Part shown: in pieces, positions 56,190-64,000 of the stretch | How the letters are laid out: every line of letters starts with the position of its first letter | Position numbering within the stretch: the first letter of the stretch is position 1 | NCBI RefSeq assembly: GCF_900113115.1 | Contig: NZ_FOOF01000002.1 | Location: 186,001-250,000, forward strand | From: Duganella sp. CF458 | Lineage (GTDB): Bacteria > Pseudomonadota > Gammaproteobacteria > Burkholderiales > Burkholderiaceae_D | Length of the DNA: 64,000 nt | Direction: 5' to 3' | The notes under the pieces: generated by a model | What the model was told of the DNA's origin: nothing | What the model saw: the letters and a program-made list of their open reading frames with translations, nothing else | Databases searched by the model: none | Made by a program: the position numbers and the translations under genes

Positions 56190-57254
56190 ATGAACCCGCT
56201 CGAATCCCAGCTGGGCTATCCGTTTGGCGACGCCCTGCCGGCCAGCGGCACGGTGCGCGAAGTTGCGCCCGGCGTGGCGTGGATGCGCTTGCCGTTGCCG
56301 TTCGCCCTCGACCACATCAACCTGTGGCTGCTGCGCGAAGCCGGCGGCTGGAGCGCGGTCGATTGCGGCGTGGCATTGGATGCCAGCAAGGAGGCTTGGG
56401 ATGCCGTGCTGGCCGGGCCGCTGGCGGGCCAGCCCTTGCGGCGCGTAGTGGCCACTCACTGTCATCCCGACCATGTCGGGCTGGCCGATTGGCTGTGCCA
56501 ACGCTTCGGTGTCGCGCTCTGGATGACGACCGGCGAGTATGCGTTCGCGCGCATGATGTCGGCCGGGCTGCCCGGTGTCGATGGCCCCGCGGCCGTGCCG
56601 CACTTCGAGCGCCACGGCCTGGCCGACCCCGAGATGCTGGAAAAAATGCGTTCGCGCAAGAGCTACTATCCTGCGCTGGTGCCGTCGCTGCCCGCTTCCT
56701 ACGTGCGCCTGCAGGACGGCCAGTCGGTCGCGGCGGGGGATGGCAGCTGGCGCGTGATCACGGGTTTTGGCCACTCGCCAGAGCACGCCGCCCTGTACTG
56801 CGAGCAGCTCAATGTGCTGATCTCCGGCGACATGGTGTTGCCGCGCATCTCCACCAATATCTCGGTGTTCGCCGTCGAGCCGGAAGCCAACCCGCTGCAG
56901 CAATACCTCGATTCCTTGCAGCGTTTCGCCAGCCTGCCGGACGACGTGCTGGTGCTGCCTTCGCATGGCCGGCCGTTCCGCGGCCTGCACACCCGCATCC
57001 AGCAATTGCGCGATCACCACGACGCCCGCCTGGCCGAGGTGCTGGCGGCCTGCACCGGCCAGCCGCGTTCTGCGGCGGAGATAGTACCAATCATGTTCCG
57101 CCGCCCGCTCGATGCGCACCAGCTCAGCTTCGCGTTGGGCGAAGCGCTGGCCCATCTTCACAAGCTATGGCGGGATGGTATCGTGCGCCGGGATACCGGG
57201 AATGACGGCATCATCAAATTCATAAAGGCGCATAAAGTTACCGGCGGTCTGTAA
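56190..57254 (+). CDS. MBL-fold metallohydrolase, possibly LiuR-linked
   Basis: The 354-residue metallo-beta-lactamase-fold protein has the metal motif THCHPDHVG (H90, H92, D94, H95), a further histidine in GFGHSPEHAALYC, the aspartate in LISGDMVLPRIST and HGRPF near residue 265. After the fold, a C-terminal helical domain (about 270-354) resembles the winged-helix tail of LACTB2-like hydrolases. The substrate is unknown. It is divergent from liuR and shares a candidate LiuR box, so a role with acyl-CoA thioesters is plausible. Confidence 0.85.
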   Translation: MNPLESQLGYPFGDALPASGTVREVAPGVAWMRLPLPFALDHINLWLLREAGGWSAVDCGVALDASKEAWDAVLAGPLAGQPLRRVVATHCHPDHVGLADWLCQRFGVALWMTTGEYAFARMMSAGLPGVDGPAAVPHFERHGLADPEMLEKMRSRKSYYPALVPSLPASYVRLQDGQSVAAGDGSWRVITGFGHSPEHAALYCEQLNVLISGDMVLPRISTNISVFAVEPEANPLQQYLDSLQRFASLPDDVLVLPSHGRPFRGLHTRIQQLRDHHDARLAEVLAACTGQPRSAAEIVPIMFRRPLDAHQLSFALGEALAHLHKLWRDGIVRRDTGNDGIIKFIKAHKVTGGL

Positions 57255-57523
57255 TACCAGCCGACCGGTCGACAACAAAGACCGCCCCTAGGTTTGTAGT
57301 CGCAAATCAACTTTATTTCTAAAGTTGTAACCGATTGCTTGTCGTCCTGACAAGTAGATTCTGCTGAATTTTTCCGTTTCTACCAAAAGAAATTCGGGTT
57401 AGCAGAGCGGGAAATCGGACAGTCTGTAGCGCCAATTGTTAATTGTTGTAATCTGCAATTGTCACAATTGGTCTGATAATTCTAGAGACTGACATTCATG
57501 TTGTGACATGAAATAGTGCAACT
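57255..57523. other. AT-richer intergenic region with CAATTG dyads
   Basis: No gene is seen in these 269 bases. It holds a perfect dyad caattgt-c-acaattg (57456-57470), nearby caattgttaattg, and catgttgtgacatg (57497-57510). These probably form the promoter/operator of the small HTH regulator that follows. Confidence 0.5.
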
Positions 57524-57934
57524 ATGAATTCTTCAAACGAACGTGAAAGCTTTAGCCAGCGACTCCAGCAGGCTTTGAAAAACGCCCACTATTCTCCGGA
57601 CAGCCCAACCCGGCTGGCGCGGGAGTTCAACATCAGGTTCGAGGGGCGGCCGATTACGGTCCACGCGGCCCGAAAATGGCTGGTTGGAGAGGCGATTCCG
57701 ACCCAGGAAAAGCTGCGCATGATCGCGCAGTGGCTTGGCGTTCCTGCTGAATGGCTGCGCTTTGGCGGTGCCGAAATCGAGCACCATAATGGGGACACGA
57801 ACGGTAGCAACCTGGCCCGCTTCGAGTCGGCGGACGTCAAATTGATCGCCGATTTGCAACGGCTGGACGATCATCACAAGCAAATTGCGCGCGAATTTAT
57901 TCGTATGCTGGTGCGGGTCAACTACCAAAAGTAA
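57524..57934 (+). CDS. Small XRE-like helix-turn-helix regulator
   Basis: The 136-residue protein has an N-terminal HTH domain (about residues 10-85) with SFSQRLQQALKNAHY, a basic helix PITVHAARKWLVGEAIPTQEKLRMIAQWLGVPAEWLRFG typical of phage-repressor-like DNA binders, and a C-terminal helix ADLQRLDDHHKQIAREFIRMLV. It stands alone between two palindrome-bearing spacers and probably regulates itself. The target genes are unknown. Confidence 0.8.
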   Translation: MNSSNERESFSQRLQQALKNAHYSPDSPTRLAREFNIRFEGRPITVHAARKWLVGEAIPTQEKLRMIAQWLGVPAEWLRFGGAEIEHHNGDTNGSNLARFESADVKLIADLQRLDDHHKQIAREFIRMLVRVNYQK

Positions 57935-58143
57935 CAGAACGACACCATTTGCCCTGCCCAAAACAGGACAAATAGCTTTCGAAGTCACGTCCGAGTTTCC
58001 CTTAGCGCGCCGACTCCCGGCGCGCCACCCCGAAGTGTCAAGATGATGTTTTTGGCACTGCCGGCATGGTGTCCTGCCATGTCACAAACAACCATACCAG
58101 TTTGTAACAAACTTGATACATTGGCCCGCAAAGGCGCATGTTT
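57935..58143. other. Intergenic region with three dyads after the HTH gene
   Basis: These 209 bases hold no gene. tttgccctg...caggacaaa (57949-57973) pairs with one mismatch; gcgcgccg-actcc-cggcgcgc (58005-58025) is a perfect 8-bp hairpin; agtttgt-a-acaaact (58099-58113) is a perfect 7-bp dyad. None has a clear T-run. Confidence 0.5.
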
Positions 58144-58725
58144 TCAGGGGTTCATGCCATTCCAGCGAGGGGCCAGATTGTGACATATGCCGAATAGGTC
58201 GATCACCCGGGCTACGCTGTGGTCCACCATTTCATCGATGGTTTTCGGCTGCTGATAAAAACCTGGCAATGGCGGAAAGATAATGCCGCCCATTTCGGTC
58301 ACGGCCGTCATATTGCGCAGGTGTGCAAGGTTGAACGGCGTCTCGCGCACCATCAGTATCAGGCGGCGGCGTTCCTTCAGCATCACGTCGGCGGCGCGGG
58401 CAATCAGGTTGTCCGACAGGCCATGCGCGACCGAAGCCAGGGTTTTCATCGAACAGGGAGCGATGACCATGCCGTCGGCCTGGAACGAGCCGCTGGCGAT
58501 GGAAGCGCCGATATTGTTCTGCTTGTGGACGACATGGGCCAGCGCTTCGACTTCCTTGCGCTGCATGCCAGTTTCCTGGTGGAGGGTGAGGACTGCGGCG
58601 TCGGAGACGACCAAATGCGTCTCAAGGCCGGCAATATTGCGGAGGTGCTGCAGCAGCCGCACGCCATACACGGCGCCGGTGGCGCCGGTGATGGCAATGA
58701 CCAGCCGCTGCGGGCGATCAGCCAT
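58144..58725 (-). CDS. ubiX: Flavin prenyltransferase UbiX
   Basis: UbiX makes prenylated FMN for the UbiD decarboxylase of ubiquinone synthesis. The 193-residue flavoprotein has [17 protein letters not shown] near the N-terminus, [67 protein letters not shown] and the PPLPGFY loop. Its ATG overlaps the grxD stop by eight bases, so the two are coupled. Confidence 0.95.
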   Translation of the reverse strand: MADRPQRLVIAITGATGAVYGVRLLQHLRNIAGLETHLVVSDAAVLTLHQETGMQRKEVEALAHVVHKQNNIGASIASGSFQADGMVIAPCSMKTLASVAHGLSDNLIARAADVMLKERRRLILMVRETPFNLAHLRNMTAVTEMGGIIFPPLPGFYQQPKTIDEMVDHSVARVIDLFGICHNLAPRWNGMNP

Positions 58726-59035
58726 TGTTGTCCAGCAGGGCCTTCAGTTCGCCGGATTCATACATCTCGGACATGATGTCGGAACCGCCGATGAACTCAC
58801 CGCGCACATACAGTTGCGGGATGGTTGGCCAGTTCGAGTATTCCTTGATGCCCTGGCGCACTTCCGCATCGTCCAGCACGTTAACGGTGGCGATGTTCTC
58901 AACGCCGCAAGCTTTCAGGATCTGGATGGCACGGCCGGAAAAGCCGCACTGTGGGAATTGGGCGGTGCCCTTCATGAACAGCACGACCGGGGTGTTGGTC
59001 ACGGTTTCTTTGATCCAGGTTTGTACGTCGCTCAT
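58718..59035 (-). CDS. grxD: Monothiol glutaredoxin (Grx4 type)
   Basis: The 105-residue protein has the monothiol CGFS active site (C30-G-F-S) in [18 protein letters not shown] and the glutathione-binding [20 protein letters not shown]. Such proteins carry and transfer [2Fe-2S] clusters with BolA partners in the cytosol. It is 23 bases or fewer from no other gene upstream; the 240-base spacer before it contains an inverted repeat. ubiX follows with an eight-base overlap. Confidence 0.95.
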   Translation of the reverse strand: MSDVQTWIKETVTNTPVVLFMKGTAQFPQCGFSGRAIQILKACGVENIATVNVLDDAEVRQGIKEYSNWPTIPQLYVRGEFIGGSDIMSEMYESGELKALLDNNG

Positions 59036-59126
59036 TGCATTCTCACTGCTAAGGATTGGAATCCCGCCATTTTACCGCGAAACGGCGATTGGCCAGTTGA
59101 CTCAGGTCATGCCCCAATGCCCTACA

Positions 59127-59261
59127 AGTCGGTGCCAGGTCTGTCATTCGGACAGCTAACCCCAACCTTTGATTTAGGTCAATACGCAAAAAGCGGCAAA
59201 ATCGCGTGTTGAGGCAGATCAAATCATATCAGCTGTCCGATTGACAGACCTGGCACCGACT
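59127..59261. repeat. Inverted repeat with 31-bp arms (REP/BIME-like)
   Basis: The left arm (59127-59157) and right arm (59231-59261) are reverse complements at 30 of 31 positions (core GGTGCCAGGTCTGTC) and enclose 73 bases. Each arm also contains a short internal dyad (TGTCatTCGGACA). The GTGCCAGGTCTGTC core resembles REPs mobilised by REP-associated tyrosine transposases, but no transposase gene is present. The loop holds TTGAT-ttag-GTCAA (59169-59182), an FNR/Anr-like site. Confidence 0.85.
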
Positions 59262-59275
59262 CGTGGCTCCGACTG

Positions 59276-61624
59276 TTAACCGCGCAGCTTGGCGAAGGCG
59301 GCGGCCATCGAGCCTTGCTGGGCTGGCTCGCGCGATTGCTGCTTTTGCTGCTGGCCCATGGCGCGGCGGTCGTTGCGGTCGCTGCGCTGTTCCGGACGGG
59401 AGCCGGCCGCCGGCGCGCTGTCGCTCAAGCGCATGGTCAGGGCGATACGCTTGCGTTTCGCGTCCACTTCCAGCACTTTCACTTTTACCACCTGGCCGGC
59501 TTTCACCACCGTGTGCGGGTCTTTGACGAAGGTGTTCGACAGCGCGGAGATGTGAACCAGACCGTCCTGGTGCACCCCGATGTCGACGAAGGCGCCGAAG
59601 GCGGCCACATTGGTCACCACGCCCTCCAGGATCATGTCCACGCGCAGGTCGCTGATCTCTTCCACGCCTTCCTTGAAGGTGGCGGTGGTGAACTCAGGGC
59701 GCGGGTCGCGCCCCGGCTTTTCCAGTTCCTTGATGATGTCGGACACGGTCGGCACGCCGAACTTGTCATCGGCGTACTTGGCTGGGGACAGCGATTTCAG
59801 CAGCTTGCTCTCGCCGATCACGCCGCGCACGTCCTTCTGGATGTCGGCCAGGATCTTCTCGACCACCGGATAAGACTCAGGGTGCACCGCCGATGCGTCG
59901 AGCGGGTTCTCGCCGCCCATCACGCGCAGGAAGCCGGCCGCCTGCTCGAAGGTCTTGTCGCCCAGGCGCGGCACGTTCTTCAACGCGGCGCGGGAGGCGA
60001 AGGCGCCCTTCATGTCGCGGTACGTCACGATGCTCTGCGCGACGCTGGTCGACAGGCCGGAGACGCGCGCCAATAGCGGCGCGGAGGCGGTATTCACGTC
60101 GACTCCGACCGCATTCACGCAATCTTCCACCACCGCGTCCAGCGAACGCGCCAGCTGGGTCTGCGATACGTCGTGCTGGTACTGGCCCACGCCGATCGAT
60201 TTCGGATCGATCTTCACCAGTTCCGCCAGCGGGTCTTGCAGGCGGCGCGCAATCGACACGGCGCCGCGCAGCGACACGTCCAGCTCAGGCAGTTCGCGCG
60301 AGGCGTATTCGGAAGCGGAATAGACCGAGGCACCGGCTTCCGACACGACGATCTTGGTCAGCTTCAGTTCCGGGCATTGCTTGATCAGGTCCTGCGCCAG
60401 CTTGTCGGTCTCGCGCGAGGCGGTGCCGTTGCCGATCGAGACCAGCGACACATTGTGCTTGGCGGCCAGTTGCGACAGGGTGTGCAGCGCGCCGTGCCAG
60501 TCGTTGCGCGGCTGGTGTGGATAAATGGTGGCCGTATCCACAACCTTGCCGGTGGCATCGACCACGGCAACTTTCACGCCGGTGCGCAGGCCCGGGTCCA
60601 GGCCCATGGTGGCGCGCGGGCCGGCGGGCGCGGCCAGCAGCAGGGCTTTCAGATTGGTCGCGAACACCGTGATGGCGTCCAGTTCGGCTTTTTCGCGCAG
60701 CGCGCCCATCAGTTCGGTTTCCAGGTGCATGAAGGATTTCACGCGCCAGGTCCAGCGCACGGTATCGGCCAGCCATTTGTCGGCCGGGCGGCCGGCTTGC
60801 TTGATGCCGAAGCGGGCCGAAATGCGGCTTTCGCAGGGATTATGCGGCGCGTCCCATTTCGGCTTTTCCTCTTCGGAATCGAGGCGCAGGGTGACGTCGA
60901 GCATGCCTTCCCGGCGTCCGCGCAGCAAGGCCAGGGCACGGTGCGACGGCACGGCGGCCAGCGGCTCGGAATAATCGAAGTAATCGGCGAACTTTTCGCC
61001 CTCTTCTTGCTTTCCGTCAACAACTTTGGATTCAACTACGCCATGATCTTGCACATATTCGCGCAGCGATTGCAGCAGGGTGGCGTCTTCCGCGAAGCGT
61101 TCCATCAGGATCTGGCGGGCGCCGTCCAGGGCGGCTTTGGCGTCGGCTACGCCAGGATTCTTGCCGTCGGCGGTTTCGAAGGCTTCGCGCAGGTAGCCGG
61201 CAGCCTGTTCGTCCGGGTTCAGGGCCGGGTCGGCCAGCAGGGCGTCGGCCAGCGGGGCCAGGCCGGCTTCGATGGCGATCTGGGCCTTGGTGCGGCGTTT
61301 GAGCTTGTAAGGCAGGTAAAGGTCTTCGAGGCGGGTCTTGTCCTCTGCGTGCATGACCGCATCTAGCAGCTCCGGCGTCATCTTGCCTTGCTCGGTAATC
61401 GAATTGACGATCGCTTCGCGGCGCTCTTCCAGCTCGCGCAGGTAGCGCAGGCGCTCTTCCAGGTTGCGCAGCTGGATATCGTCCAGGCCGCCGGTCGCTT
61501 CCTTACGGTAGCGGGCGATAAACGGGACGGTGGCGCCTTCGTCCAGCAGGGCGATGGCGGCGGCGACCTGGGCCGGCTTGGCGGCCAGTTCGAGGGCGAG
61601 GCGTTGTTCGATAGAAGGCAGCAT
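59276..61624 (-). CDS. tex: Tex-family S1 RNA-binding transcription accessory protein
   Basis: The 782-residue protein has the Tex N-terminal helical domain ([30 protein letters not shown]), a YqgF/RuvX-like ribonuclease fold ([20 protein letters not shown]), tandem HhH motifs ([44 protein letters not shown]), and a C-terminal S1 domain ([29 protein letters not shown]). Tex binds RNA and nucleic acids and affects transcription or stress survival. The ATG at 61624 was chosen over one 33 bases upstream because it gives the canonical [13 protein letters not shown] start. Confidence 0.94.
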   Translation of the reverse strand: MLPSIEQRLALELAAKPAQVAAAIALLDEGATVPFIARYRKEATGGLDDIQLRNLEERLRYLRELEERREAIVNSITEQGKMTPELLDAVMHAEDKTRLEDLYLPYKLKRRTKAQIAIEAGLAPLADALLADPALNPDEQAAGYLREAFETADGKNPGVADAKAALDGARQILMERFAEDATLLQSLREYVQDHGVVESKVVDGKQEEGEKFADYFDYSEPLAAVPSHRALALLRGRREGMLDVTLRLDSEEEKPKWDAPHNPCESRISARFGIKQAGRPADKWLADTVRWTWRVKSFMHLETELMGALREKAELDAITVFATNLKALLLAAPAGPRATMGLDPGLRTGVKVAVVDATGKVVDTATIYPHQPRNDWHGALHTLSQLAAKHNVSLVSIGNGTASRETDKLAQDLIKQCPELKLTKIVVSEAGASVYSASEYASRELPELDVSLRGAVSIARRLQDPLAELVKIDPKSIGVGQYQHDVSQTQLARSLDAVVEDCVNAVGVDVNTASAPLLARVSGLSTSVAQSIVTYRDMKGAFASRAALKNVPRLGDKTFEQAAGFLRVMGGENPLDASAVHPESYPVVEKILADIQKDVRGVIGESKLLKSLSPAKYADDKFGVPTVSDIIKELEKPGRDPRPEFTTATFKEGVEEISDLRVDMILEGVVTNVAAFGAFVDIGVHQDGLVHISALSNTFVKDPHTVVKAGQVVKVKVLEVDAKRKRIALTMRLSDSAPAAGSRPEQRSDRNDRRAMGQQQKQQSREPAQQGSMAAAFAKLRG

Positions 61625-61829
61625 TGCGGTGTTCCAAACGTAGAAGGCCGAAATCATACAACGCCCGCATGGCCAACGGGCGCCGGAATAGATTATTATT
61701 AATTAGTTAATGTTGTCCGTCTAACTTGTAGTTGCACTAAGTTAGGATTTTCACAAACACGAAAACGTGGAAGGCGGATAATATTGCATGTTGCTGTTTT
61801 TGAACCGCTGATTTAAAAGAATGCGCCCA

Positions 61830-64000
61830 ATGGATATTACCCGCGACGAAGCCCGCGAAACTCCAGTCGCACCGGCCCCCTCATCTGCTCCTGTACCTGC
61901 CGCTCCGCCCAACCAGCTGCCCTATGCTGTGGCGACGTGGTTGCAGCGGGTGGATGCAGCCGCGCATCCCAAGCCCAAACTGGCCCCGGTCGACATCGAC
62001 CCGAAACAGACCAACTACAAACTGATTTACGTGCTGGCGCCGACCAGCGGCGGGCGCCATGTTGCGCTGTGCCTGTACAAGGCGCGCATGAAGCCGAACG
62101 GCGACGTGGCCGCGGCAACGCCGGTCAGCGAAGTGTTCTCCCTGCTCTCCGCCCCGCCCGCTTTCCTGGCGCCGGGCGATGAAGACCTGGTGCGCTTCTT
62201 CGTTGCCATGCGCAGCGGCCCGAATTCCCAGACCGGCAGTGCGACCGAGCCGCGCGGCAAGATCGGCGCGGCCCTGCTGCAGATGCTGTCCGAGCAGGAC
62301 AAGCTGCTGTGGGCGAATTCCTGGTCCGACGTCGGCAACGGCCTGGTCTACCCGATGAAATCGGGCACCATGCGCAATGCCAGCCTGGCCTGGCGCGAAG
62401 AAGGCAAGGGCTTGCGCCTCGGCTGGCAGGTCGATGTGCAGGAAGGCGCCAAGCACCATGGCGCGGACCAGATCGACTACATGTTGCCGACCGAGCCGCC
62501 GTGGTACATCGACAACCTGTCGACCGGCGTGCTGCAGCTGAACCAGGGCGGCACCACCATTCCGCTGGCGGAACTGCAAGCCCTGGTGGCGCAGGCGCCG
62601 TTGCTGATGCCCAACGACAAGATGCGCGTATCGCAACTGCTGCTGGCGCATGGCCTGCAGCAGTTGATGCCGCTGCCGCAGCCGCTGCCGCAGCGCGTGC
62701 GCACCGACGTCAAGCCGCGTCCGATCCTGGTGCTCGATTCGGCCCAGCTGGCCGACGGCACGCTGCAGCGCTGGAACGACTATGCCGTGCTGTCGTATGA
62801 CTATGATGGCGAGCGGGTTTCCTTCGACCCGACGCAGCGCGTGGTGCGCCAGCGCGGCGAAGTGACCGAAATCATCCAGCGCGATGAAGCCGCCGAAGCG
62901 GCGGCGCTGGAAATCCTGTCCCAGCTTGGCTTCCGCAAGCCGACCGCCCTGCCGCTGTCGAGCGTGCGCGGCGGCCTGCTGCTGGCCAACCAGGCGGACT
63001 GGATCCGCTTTGCCGAATCGGGCATCGATGAATTGCAGGCTGCCGGCTGGCGCGTCGAGAAGTCGCCGAAGTACCGCTACGATATGGTGGCGGTCGACGA
63101 CTGGTATGCCGAAGTCGAGGAAGAAACCACCGATAACGGCAACGCCTGGTTCGATCTGGAACTGGGCATCACCGTCAACGGCGAGCGCGTGCCGCTGCTG
63201 CCGGTGCTGGTGCAGATGATCCGCAATTTCCCCAACGATTTCGGCCCGAAAGCGCTGGCAATCCACGGCGAGTCGGACCAGATGCTGGCTGCCCTGCCGG
63301 ACGGCACCCGCGTGGCCCTGCCATGGAACCGCCTGCGCCCTATCCTGGCCACGATCGGCGAGCTGTATTTCAGCGACAAGATCCGGCATTCGGTGCGCAT
63401 GTCCTCGCTGGACGCGGCGCGCCTGGACGAGCTGGCACGCAATGTCGACTTCCAATGGACCGGCGGTGAAGCGCTGCGCGAAATGGGCCGCAAGCTGAAC
63501 CAGTTCTCCTCCGTGCAGCGGGTGCCGACTCCGGCCGGCTTGCAAGCCACCCTGCGCGATTACCAGACCGATGGCCTGAGCTGGATGCAATTCCTGCGCG
63601 AGTACAACTTCGGCGGCATCCTGGCCGACGATATGGGCCTCGGCAAGACTGTGCAAACCATTGCCCACATCCTGGTGGAGAAGGAAGCCGGCCGCCTCGA
63701 CCATCCGGCCCTGGTCATCGCGCCTACCAGCCTGATGAACAACTGGCAGGATGAAACGGCCCGCTTCGCGCCTGGCCTGAAAGTGCTGCTGTTACAGGGC
63801 AAGGACCGCGCCGAGCTGTTCGACCAAATCCCGAAAGTCGACCTGGTGCTGACCACCTACGCCCTGTTGCCGCGCGATGAAGAAAAGCTGCGCGAGCACG
63901 ATTTCCACCTGGTGATCCTGGACGAGTCGCACTACATCAAGAACACCCGCTCCAAGGCGGCGCAAAGCGCGGGCCTGCTGCGGGCACGCCACCGCCTGTG
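61830..64000 (+). CDS. SNF2-family helicase (3'-truncated by window edge)
   Basis: The frame is open from an ATG at 61830 (61821 is also in frame) to the window end, giving 723 residues. The first ~500 residues are an uncharacterised region common to large bacterial SNF2 proteins. The helicase core begins near residue 570: TLRDYQTDGLSWMQFLREYNFGGILADDMGLGKTVQTIA (Walker A DDMGLGKT at 600-607), VIAPTSLMNNWQDE, and DESH at 698-701. The C-terminal helicase half is missing. It is probably the 1,100-residue-plus type without an annotated partner. The 200-base spacer before it carries no gene. Confidence 0.9.
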   Translation, partial: MDITRDEARETPVAPAPSSAPVPAAPPNQLPYAVATWLQRVDAAAHPKPKLAPVDIDPKQTNYKLIYVLAPTSGGRHVALCLYKARMKPNGDVAAATPVSEVFSLLSAPPAFLAPGDEDLVRFFVAMRSGPNSQTGSATEPRGKIGAALLQMLSEQDKLLWANSWSDVGNGLVYPMKSGTMRNASLAWREEGKGLRLGWQVDVQEGAKHHGADQIDYMLPTEPPWYIDNLSTGVLQLNQGGTTIPLAELQALVAQAPLLMPNDKMRVSQLLLAHGLQQLMPLPQPLPQRVRTDVKPRPILVLDSAQLADGTLQRWNDYAVLSYDYDGERVSFDPTQRVVRQRGEVTEIIQRDEAAEAAALEILSQLGFRKPTALPLSSVRGGLLLANQADWIRFAESGIDELQAAGWRVEKSPKYRYDMVAVDDWYAEVEEETTDNGNAWFDLELGITVNGERVPLLPVLVQMIRNFPNDFGPKALAIHGESDQMLAALPDGTRVALPWNRLRPILATIGELYFSDKIRHSVRMSSLDAARLDELARNVDFQWTGGEALREMGRKLNQFSSVQRVPTPAGLQATLRDYQTDGLSWMQFLREYNFGGILADDMGLGKTVQTIAHILVEKEAGRLDHPALVIAPTSLMNNWQDETARFAPGLKVLLLQGKDRAELFDQIPKVDLVLTTYALLPRDEEKLREHDFHLVILDESHYIKNTRSKAAQSAGLLRARHRL

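Overview
The window looks like chromosome from a high-GC, Gram-negative betaproteobacterium, most likely Oxalobacteraceae (Massilia/Duganella/Janthinobacterium type). This rests on protein resemblance and gene order: lipB-lipA, the lpoA-yraN-diaA/gmhA-dolP block divergent from rsmI, a LiuR leucine regulon, PEP-CTERM and MipA/OmpV proteins, and REP-like palindromes. No sequence comparison could be run, so the genus is inference. Coding density is very high. I see no prophage, insertion sequence, CRISPR array or rRNA.

Region by region. (1) 1-10 kb is housekeeping: the end of a YfcF-type glutathione transferase, lipoate synthesis (lipB, lipA), uracil-DNA glycosylase, a thioesterase, an unusual exported globin fused to a DUF3034 barrel, a TlpA-like thioredoxin, and the envelope block dolP-gmhA/diaA-yraN-lpoA facing rsmI. 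(2) 10-11.6 kb has a 30-bp-arm inverted repeat, a TonB-like small protein, tRNA-Pro(UGG) with promoter and terminator, and a CPCC-type zinc-ribbon protein. (3) 11.6-22.7 kb is one long minus-strand operon, (ychJ)-liuB-liuC-bioA-bioF-bioD-bioB-liuD-ghrA-liuE. It combines leucine catabolism through biotin-dependent methylcrotonyl-CoA carboxylase with four biotin-synthesis genes. A near-perfect LiuR-type palindrome lies inside ychJ upstream of liuB. (4) 22.8-24.4 kb carries small exported proteins (one PEP-CTERM) and the RNA 2'-phosphotransferase kptA.

(5) 24.4-44.7 kb is dominated by genes for peptidoglycan turnover and salvage: a D-amino-acid dehydrogenase, a class C-type serine hydrolase, a NagR-like GntR regulator, MurQ, AmpG, a DigH-like GHL10 lipoprotein, a BadF-type amino-sugar kinase, an AmiD-like amidase, a LysR regulator, a VanX/DdpX dipeptidase, DacB (PBP4) beside a fused SpmAB membrane protein, an orphan peptide-type solute-binding protein, a TonB-dependent receptor and an exported LD-carboxypeptidase. 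Together these could import muropeptides, strip peptides and D-Ala, and feed amino sugars, D-lactate and D-Ala into metabolism. (6) 44.7-49.5 kb has a YihY/BrkB protein and an RstAB-like two-component pair split by a mipA gene and a small exported protein on the opposite strand.

(7) 49.5-57.3 kb is the second leucine/acyl-CoA cluster: liuR-liuA-aceK-thiolase-SDR-acyl-CoA dehydrogenase, with LiuR-type palindromes before liuA and liuR, and a divergent MBL-fold hydrolase. AceK's presence suggests that acetyl-CoA from leucine is coupled to the glyoxylate shunt. (8) 57.3-64 kb has a small HTH regulator flanked by palindrome-rich spacers, ubiX-grxD, a 31-bp-arm REP-like inverted repeat, tex, and the 5' part of an SNF2-family helicase that runs off the window.
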